Assembly: GCF_000611645.1 (NCBI RefSeq) | Contig: NW_014013563.1 | Coordinates: 18,227 to 45,787 of the forward strand | From: Monoraphidium neglectum | Lineage: Eukaryota; Chlorophyta; Chlorophyceae; Sphaeropleales; Selenastraceae | Length of the DNA: 27,561 nt | Reading direction: 5' to 3' | In this document: piece after piece, positions 20,811 through 27,561 of the stretch | Position numbering within the stretch: the first letter of the stretch is position 1 | How the letters are laid out: the number at the start of each line of letters is the position of its first letter | Translations under genes and position numbers: made by a program | Notes under the pieces: model-generated | Told to the model about the DNA's origin: nothing | The model's input: the letters and a program-made list of their open reading frames with translations, nothing else | Databases searched by the model: none

Positions 20811-23355
20811 ATGAGCAGCCCGCCGGACGCATTCCAGAAGCTGCTGCGCGCCTCTCAGCGGCAAGGCTCGGCATCGCAGGCGTCGCAGGCAACAAAAGGC
20901 ACGCCAGCCCTCAAGAGGCCACGCGTTGAACAGCAGTACGGCACATGCCCTGTCTGCAGGTGCGTGGCGGCCCAGCACGTGGTTTCAGAGTGCATCCGCG
21001 ATTGGACCAGAGGTTGCAACACTGGCGCAGCTGCCGGGCGCTCGGCTGCACCCGCCTGTCCCCTTTGCCATTCGAACTTGCATCATGGCGTTGATATTTA
21101 TCTCAGCCTCCCACCTGCCCCACTCCCTCGCAGCGCCACTGTGCCGCTGACATTCCTGGAGCTGCATGCCTCCGACTGCTTGGGGCCAGGCGCCTCTCAG
21201 CCCTCAGCAGCAGCGGCGGCCGGCAAGCGCGCGGCCGGCGGGACGCCTGGCAGTGCTGGCGGTGGAGGCCGCAGTCTTGCAGGCAGCGGCGTCGGGCGCA
21301 CCCGGGGCGGCAGGGGCGGCCCCGGCTCCGCCGTCACGCCGGCGCCGCGGACCCCCAACCCCGGGTTGCGCGCGCCGCCTTTCACACCAGCCACCCCCGC
21401 GGCGGCGCCTGCGCAGCAGCAGCAGCAGCAGCAACAACAACAACACCAGCAGCAGCAGCAGCAGCACCAGCACCAGCAGCAGGAGCGGCAGCAGCCGGCT
21501 TCGCCTGGGGAAACCGACCGTGCGCTCGACGACGGCGCGGGCCACAGCCCGTCCCAAGCGGCCACAGCTGCCCCGGACGCGTCCACCCAGCGCAACGCAT
21601 TCGATGTGCTGGCTCGCGCCCAAAGGGTCCTGCAGCAGGTGCACGTCTTCTTCCTTGATGCACCCCCTGCCGGCGGCCGCCCCCGCGCGCGCTGGTGGCT
21701 CAAGGGCGGCCCAGACGCGCCCCGCGACGCGCCCGACGCTGCGTGGACCGGGTCTTGCGGCCTGAGCCTGGGGCGCGGCGGCAAGGCGCAGGTGGTGATC
21801 GCAACGGATCTGGAGACTGGCGATGGCGTGGAGGTTGGCTGGGGCAACCCGGCCCTGGCGAGCAACCCCGGAGGCGGCGCTAGCAGCGGGGACGGCGGGG
21901 GAGCGGGTGCAGGCGCGGCGGCGCAGGCGGGGGCGCCCGGCGCGGGCGGCGAGCCGCGCAAGGCGGTGGTGAGCCTGCTGAAGAGCGCGCTGCAGAAGAA
22001 CGTGCGGCTGGGGCGCCACGAGCAGGCGGTCAGGTGCGGCGCCGGGGCGCTGGGGAGCGGGGCCGGGCTTGGACCCGGCAGCAAGGCATCTGGACAACGC
22101 TCAGCTGGCTGAGTGGCCGCAGGATCTCTGCGCTCGTGTGTATGTGTGCGTGTCTGTGTGTGTATCTGGGTTTTTGTGTCTGTTTCTGTGCGTCTGTGCG
22201 TGTGTGTGTGTCTGTGTATGTGTGTGTGCGTGTGTGCATGTGTCTGTCTGTCTGTCTGTGCGCATGCACATACCTCACGTGCAGCACCCATGGTTCCACA
22301 ACAACAATCCGTTGCCCGACGACGCGCCCATGGGTGAAGGGCCCTGTGACTGATCGAATGATGTCACCGCCGTGCTCAAATCCAGGGTGGCCGCTGCGTT
22401 GCTGAAGGAGGATGCAGGGGAGCTGCTGCGGCGCCTGGCGGTGATCTGCTTGGAGGATGGTCTGCTGCACCCGCAGCTGCCGCTTGTCTGCTGGTGCATG
22501 GCCGCGGTGGTGAGGGACTTGGCCGCCGCTGCAGCCGTGCCGCTCGCGCACGCCCAGGCGCTTGCAAGTGGTCGTGGCAGGGCAGAAACGCGCTGTTCTA
22601 CCGCATTAAAACACGTTGCTGCTGCGTGCGCTGGGGCTGGTTGAGGGAAGGCGCCCTTGTCTCCCGTGTCGCGCGCCGCTGCATCCTTCAGGGTTCGCGT
22701 CCCCCAAGCCACCTTGACCCTTCCTTTTAAGACTGCCACAACACCCCTCCCTCACGCAACGCTCAGTCCAAGGGCTACCTCGTGGGTGGCACCCTGGCCA
22801 ACGAGCTGCTGGCGGTGGTGCAGCAGCTGGCGGCCTGCCCTGTCAGGGACCACCTACCACGCAACACTGGTGCGCCCCTGACGTGCACGCATTCGGCCCA
22901 CCGCGGCGAGTGATGGCGGGGGCTGTCGCAGCCGCCGCCCATGGGCACCGGCCGAGCAGGGTGCACACGTACCCCACCGCGTGCTGCTACTGACTCAGCA
23001 GCCGTCGGCTGTGCTGGACCAGCGACGGCGAACGCCCCCCGATGCACCCCGGACCCCGCCACCGCCCGCCTGCCCGGCCGTCTCCCTCCCCCCGAAAACG
23101 AATTCCGGGCCGCAGGCACGTGGCGCACCCCGGCCAGCCTGTCCGACGTTGACGGGCAGCTGCCCGCCCACCCCGCGGAGGGTGCGCTGGTGAAGGCGCT
23201 GATGCTGCGCAACGCGTTTGGGGGCATGGACTCCGACAAGGACCTGCTCACGCGCTATGCGGGGCTGTGGCTGGCGCGCTTCCTCGGGCTCGCCGCGCCG
23301 CCGCCGCCGCTGCCGGCGCCGCCGGCGCAGGAGCAGGCAGGATCGGATCCCCCCA

Positions 23356-23386
<31 letters not shown>

Positions 23387-23777
23387 CGTCAGCGGCGGTG
23401 GCGCCGGGGGCGGCGGCGCGAGCCCCTGGCTTTCATTCCTGTCGGAGTGCTACAGCCCCGCACGGCTGCCGCCGGGCGTGCGTGCGCCGCGCGTGACGCT
23501 CGTGGCGCCGCTCCAGCGGTGAGCCAGCCTGGACGCCTGGCTTGCCTGGGATATACAGACGGCGGCCGCAGCACCAGGCCCGTTTTGCTCACGCGCTGCC
23601 TTGCGACCACCATACCAATGGTGTCGCTTGATGGATGTCACTCGATTGGTTTGACTCTGCGCGATCCCTGCGCTCCAACCGTGTTGAAGAACAGCCGCGG
23701 CATGCAGGTCCATCAATCCGCCTCTATGCGTCTCAAGGTCCCCCCCCCACACGCACACACACGTACGAACGCGCGCG

Positions 23778-23824
<47 letters not shown>

Positions 23825-25240
23825 CCACACATAACCACACACACACACACGCACACACACCCCCACACACACACACAAATTTACACGCTACTTTACCCTG
23901 ATAGGGACGACGTCCCCCTGTCGGCGCTGGACCACCACATATCAGACCTGGTGCCCTTCCTGCTGCGCCAGTCCGACGTGCAGGCCGTGCTGGCCGCCAT
24001 CACGCGCGGCTGCTGGTGTGCCAACCGCGCTGCTAGGTCCCTGTCGGGTCGCGCGTGCGTGCTGTGTGCTTTGCAGCGCCATGGCAGACGTCGCCCGCCG
24101 CGCGCGTGCACGCAGTGATCGCCTCGACAGTCTCACCCTTCCGTTTGACCGGTCATGGAGGCGTGAGCCTTGGCATATGAAGGGCCCCCACCCCCTCCAA
24201 CGCGTCCATTCGACCCAGGGGCCACGAGGCGGATCGGCGGCAGCTCGTTGAGCGCTGCATGTGCGTGGGCTGGGAGCCCATTTATCAGATGCCTGTATCA
24301 GCTAGTGGTTGTCCCCTGCGGTGTTGCAGGGGTGCATGCCATGTAGTGCTTTGGCTGCCTGCTTGGTGCCGGCACGTGTCCTGTTCCCGCCGTCCTCTTG
24401 CTCTCACACCAAGCGTCCTGATCGTTGCCTGTGCCGGCATCCTGGCCCATCCACTGCAGCTGGGCGTTCCGCAGTGGCGTCAACACCAAGCGCTGGCTCC
24501 TGCTGCTGCATGATGATGCAAGGGAGCCGCGCGGGGCTGCTAAGGCCAGCGCCCGCGGCGACTTGCAGGAGGTCCATGGCCAAAATGGACCTGGCGGCAG
24601 CGAAGGGCCCGTGGCACCGCAGCATCACCACCACCACCACCAGCAGCAGCAGCATGGGCCCAGCAGCGATCCGGCTGGTGGCCAGGCACAGCCGCGGCAG
24701 GACATGCCACCACAGCTTGAGCAGGAGCAGCGGCAGCAGCAGCCACATCAGCAGCAGCAACTTGAAGACCACCAGCAGCCGCAGCAGCAAGGAGGCCACG
24801 AGGAGAGGTTGCAGTGCAAGCAGAGTCAGCGGCAGGAGCAGATACCTGCCGTGATGAGTGAGGACGGGCCAACATCCGCCCAGCTGTCACAACCGCAGCA
24901 GGAGCAGGCGCAGCACGTGCCGGCGGCAGCAAGTGAGGGCGCCCCCGAGGCCGTTTGCACGTCTCAACGGCAGCAGCACGTACAGGAACAGCAGCAGCAA
25001 CAGCAGCAGCAACAGCAGCAGCAAGAGCAACAGCAGCAACAGCAGGACCCCGCCAGTGCACCCCGTGGCGTGACGGCGCTGTCGCTGGAGCGGTACCAGC
25101 TGGATTACGATGCAGAAACAGAGGAGGCGGAGCGCACGCGGCTCGCGACGCTTTGGGGCGTGGTGGCGGGCCCCGCGGACCGCTACAGCACCGCTAAAAT
25201 AATGGAGCGCCTGTTCTGCGTTTTCGAGGCAGCGAAGTAG
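20811..25240 (+). CDS. UBZ4-type zinc finger, polyglutamine protein of unnamed family
   Basis: Seven exons: 20811-20959, 21134-22033, 22386-22509, 22767-22869, 23116-23518, 23905-24015, 24460-25240; all phases agree, giving 856 residues. Splicing exons 1 and 2 creates C46PVCSATVPLTFLELHASDC65, i.e. C-x2-C-x11-H-x3-C, the Rad18/UBZ4 ubiquitin-binding spacing. A short motif recurs on either side: DAFQKLLRASQR (6-17) and NAFDVLARAQR (204-214). Polyglutamine follows at about 144-171. Exons 2-7 encode a conserved-looking region: LLKSALQKNVRLGR, ELLRRLAVICLEDGLLHP, CWCMAAVSKGYLVGG, LRNAFGGMDSDKDLLTRYAGLW, DVPLSALDHHISDLVPFLL, WAFRSGVNTKRW. The pattern feels familiar but I cannot name the family. 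The last exon adds a His6 tract and long Gln tracts before a charged C-terminus. The zinc finger suggests a ubiquitin-dependent DNA-damage role (inference). Confidence 0.82.
21414..21496 (+). repeat. CAG/CAA/CAC codon tract (polyglutamine, exon 2)
   Basis: In-frame Gln run broken by occasional His, encoded by CAG with interspersed CAA and CAC. It lies between the zinc finger and the NAFDVLARAQR motif. Confidence 0.95.
22134..22265. repeat. TG-rich imperfect microsatellite in intron 2 of the zinc-finger gene
   Basis: About 130 bp of TGTG/TGTC/TGCG repeats, including a TCTG tetranucleotide run near 22245-22260, inside the intron 22034-22385. Long Cys/Val reading frames over it are artefacts. 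Confidence 0.9.
23358..23384 (+). repeat. CAG tract (nine Gln, exon 5)
   Basis: Eight CAG codons plus CAA in frame, followed by a Gly-rich linker. Confidence 0.95.
23752..23877. repeat. (GC)n-(AC)n microsatellite in intron 5 of the zinc-finger gene
   Basis: A (GC)8(AC)17 alternating block at 23771-23820 followed by imperfect CA repeats, ending about 27 bp before the exon 6 acceptor at 23904. Confidence 0.95.
24981..25047 (+). repeat. CAG/CAA codon tract (polyglutamine, exon 7)
   Basis: About twenty Gln codons broken by two Glu, mixed CAG and CAA. The upstream 24620-24980 is also Gln/His-rich, including a His6 run near 24623-24640. Confidence 0.95.
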
Positions 25241-25352
25241 TGTCGCCGCCTTGATGCACCCGGCCTCCTGCCGGGTGGTTTACAGAGATCAAGAACTGGT
25301 GTACAGTACGGTAGTCTGATGCAGTGCATGTTTACAATGCGACTTGTGCACA

Positions 25353-25357
25353 TGTAA
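25353..25357 (+). terminator. Candidate TGTAA polyadenylation signal of the zinc-finger gene
   Basis: TGTAA in gene sense, 113 bp after the stop at 25240, in a typical AT-richer context. Confidence 0.6.
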
Positions 25358-25368
25358 ACTTTTGTGAA

Positions 25369-25373
25369 TTACA
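25369..25373 (-). terminator. Candidate TGTAA polyadenylation signal of the lipid kinase
   Basis: TTACA on the plus strand, i.e. TGTAA in gene sense, 529 bp after the stop at 25902. Other copies lie further on, near 25330 and 25280, so the choice is tentative. Confidence 0.4.
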
Positions 25374-25901
25374 TCTGGAAATCGGGAGAAACTTGGTCAA
25401 AGTCGCAGCTTAGTGGAAGTCACCGCTTCATGGAAGTGGGAAGTATGTGAAACTGCCGCCGCAATGCAGCAAGGGCGTGTAAGGGGTGCCCCAGCGACAC
25501 ACTTCCAAAGAAGCCTCGTGATTCTGACAGTCATGCAACAACAAACAAAAAGGTCAGGCCAAATGCTGCCAAAGGGACGGTAACATAAGCCTGGAGAAAC
25601 ATGCTGGATGGAACGAAGTGTGCTTAGCAGGTTTGCAGGGGGGGGTCGCTGCGCGTCTGCCACTGGGCAGGCTCGCGATCGCCCCGCACCACACTCAAAC
25701 GGCAATGCTTTGATGCACACCTCTCGGCGCGCCTGCATGCTGCAGCCCACGTGCCAAGCAACATGACGCGATGCAGCTGCACGCTCAAATCCATGAGTCG
25801 CTCAATTGACAGTCTGTGCATTGACTGGGTCGCCTTTGGCGGCATCGCCGCTGACTAGGTCACTATGGCAAGATCATGCTGGCTGCTGCAATGCGGCTGC
25901 A

Positions 25902-27561
25902 TCACATGGACGCGCCATGGTACATGCCTGCAAGGAATCCAATTCCAAACAGCATCGCCGCCCACCCAAGCTGAACAGCCATCCTCCGCAGCCCCGCGAG
26001 GCGCCGCCCCATGCGCCCCGGCGGCTGCTGCGCGCGCAGGAGGCTGTGCAGCAGCCGGCGCCGGTGCTTGGGGCGCTCGGGCGTCACGAGGTGGCTGGCG
26101 GCGGCACGCTCGCGCTCCGGCAGGCCGGACACCAGCAGGCGGGAGTCTGGCAGGTGGAGGCGGACGGCCTTGGGGCGCACCTCAAACAGCAGCCTGCGGG
26201 GTGCGGGGTCACGGGCAGCAGCGGGTCACACAAAAACAGGCTGATTGGCGGAGCAAATGGCGTTTTGAAACCAGGCTCGGCGCCAGAGCTCGTCGTGGTG
26301 CACGCGACAGCTTGCTGACATTTGACATGCAGAGTGCTGAAATTGTCCCATTTCACGGGGCTGGGCCCCGCCGCTTGACCATGTCATGCTCAAAGCAGGC
26401 CGCGTGCTCACATCAATGCTCGTCATCGTCGAATGCGAGTCCGTTCCGCAACGAGCGCCCGGACGAGCACCCGCGCACCTGCTGCTCTCCAGTGTCGGCT
26501 CCCCGTCCCTGTTGGTCTTGAGGCGCTCCCCGGCCTCCACCAGCAGCCAGGGGGCGCGCAGCATCAGGATGCCACCCTGGGCCTCGGCCAGCCCCCTTGC
26601 CGCCACGTCTGCCGCCAGGCGCGCCGCCTGCACACGCGTGCGCGCGCGGGGATGTGTGTGATACATGCGGGCACGCATTCAATGACGGGCCGACACGTGT
26701 AAAAGACAGTTGTCAGCTCGCTCCATCTGGATCTCTGCTGCCGCCCACCCGCCACGCGGTCGCCTGAATGCCTGCGGGCACTCAACACCCGCTGCACCCT
26801 CTCCTGTTGTTCACCTGCTGCCCAGGCGTCCCGAAGAGCACCGTGAAGTCCAGCAGGCCGTCGTCCAGCAGCGCGTGCGGGCACACCTGATCAAGCAGGC
26901 AGCGTTAAGGCGGCGGGCGTCGGCAGTGGGAGCGCAGGTCAGCAGCTGGTCGGCAGCTGGGCCGCGCTTGCACGGGCGGGGCGGATGGCCCGCCGGCTGA
27001 GCCTCTCTCGGGAAAAGCGAGGCTGGGGACGCCGGCTCTCCCATGTTGAAACAGCGCAAAGCCGGCACAGTCTTGTTCACAATAACAGTGCAGTGCTCCA
27101 CCTCACCCTGCTGCCCAGACCCGTGACCCTCACGAGCACCCTGCAGCCCCGGCGGCCTCAAACCCTGCTCCATTGCACAGGCCCGCCCCCCCCCTTCTCA
27201 CGTTGAACATGCGCCCCATCTGCCGGCTCTGGCCTGCGACCAGGGCAAGGAGGTCGCCCCTCAGCCGCCCCAGCCCGGCGCCCGGGGAGCCGCCGCCGGG
27301 CCTCTCCGCGCCGGCCGCCTCGAGGACCTGGTGCAGCTCCTCCTTCCCGCCCCCCACCTCGGCCTCGCCATTGCTCTTGCTGCCTTTGCCATCGAAATCA
27401 TCCGCAAATGGTGCGGAAAGAATGGCCTTGTCCTCACGCTCATGCTCCGACTCGCCCGCCTGGTGCCTCCTATTAGCTCGCTCGTCGCGCGCGGCGGCCC
27501 CCAGCTGCGGCGCGCCCGGCGCCCGCGCGGCGCCCCCGCCCCCGCCGCCCCTGGCTTGCGG
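25902..27561 (-). CDS. YegS/sphingosine-kinase-like lipid kinase, C-terminal exons (5' end beyond window)
   Basis: Members phosphorylate diacylglycerol, sphingoid bases or related lipids; the substrate cannot be told here. Exons: >27561-27202, 26886-26815, 26627-26479, 26193-25902, all in phase. The C-terminal subdomain is recognisable: LLALVAGQSRQMGRMF then VCPHALLDDGLLDFTVL (family pattern: VAN...GGG...APxAxLDDGLLD), then GILMLRAPWLLVEAGERLKTNRDGEP (family pattern: RAPxLxIE...NxDGEP), then LLFEVRPKAVRLHLP, the usual last strands. After the kinase fold the protein continues about 85 residues and ends in a hydrophobic segment (MAVQLGWAAMLFGIGFLAGMYHG), a possible tail anchor. The upstream exon contains a long acidic, low-complexity insertion (about 27561-27270). 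The nucleotide-binding GGDGT part must lie outside the window. Convergent with the zinc-finger gene. Confidence 0.8.

Larger units (their letters stand above)
25241..25901. other. Convergent 3' region between the zinc-finger gene and the lipid kinase
   Basis: 661 bp between two stop codons facing each other, so mainly 3' UTRs. Poly(A) candidates are at 25353-25357 (plus) and 25369-25373 (minus). No coding exon or RNA gene recognised in the remainder. Confidence 0.55.

Noticed and set aside
22510..22766. A third GC donor (CAG|GCGCTT near 22557) in the zinc-finger gene
   Set aside because: A canonical GTGAGG donor at 22510 gives the better join CWCMAAV|SKGY in phase.
20811..25240. FAN1 nuclease (also starts with a UBZ finger)
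   Set aside because: No VRR-NUC catalytic motif was found in the C-terminal exons, which are Gln-rich.

Overview
The window looks like nuclear DNA of a GC-rich green alga (core Chlorophyta; class not resolved). The evidence is: spliced genes with short GTGAG/GTGCG...CAG introns, a caleosin, a mitochondrial phosphate carrier, a plant-type ABCG transporter with a long extracellular N-terminus, long CA/GT microsatellites inside introns, Ala/Gly/Gln-rich coding sequence, and the chlorophyte polyadenylation word TGTAA downstream of stop codons. No bacterial operon, rRNA, tRNA, transposon or CRISPR array was recognised.

Layout. (1) 1-6237, minus: ABCG half-transporter, 3' end cut by the window edge. 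(2) 7477-9192, plus: a secreted protein with an NNCY...HK...CGFF pattern. (3) 9957-11712, plus: a six-exon gene for a protein with a probable organelle transit peptide, function unknown. (4) 12090-12745: 656 N, an assembly gap. (5) 13757-16466, minus: a nine-exon caleosin (lipid-droplet haem peroxygenase). (6) 17194-20304, minus: an eight-exon mitochondrial phosphate carrier. (7) 20811-25240, plus: a seven-exon, 856-residue polyglutamine protein whose N-terminal ubiquitin-binding-type zinc finger is assembled by splicing. (8) 25902-27561, minus: the C-terminal exons of a YegS/sphingosine-kinase-like lipid kinase, 5' end beyond the window.

Exon boundaries were placed by hand from splice consensus, phase and family conservation. 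Genes 3, 5, 6 and 7 close in frame across every junction (277, 294, 356 and 856 residues). In genes 1 and 2 one upstream junction each stays ambiguous. Two introns (caleosin intron 2, carrier intron 6) fit the family alignment only if they start with GC instead of GT.

The genes do not form an obvious pathway. The phosphate carrier and the zinc-finger gene share a 506-bp divergent promoter holding a cluster of TGACGT words. The zinc-finger gene and the lipid kinase are convergent, and their candidate poly(A) signals lie 16 bp apart. The most unusual items are the zinc-finger/polyQ protein of unnamed family, the GC-AG introns, a splice donor embedded in a GT microsatellite, and the secreted protein that resembles bacterial sequences.
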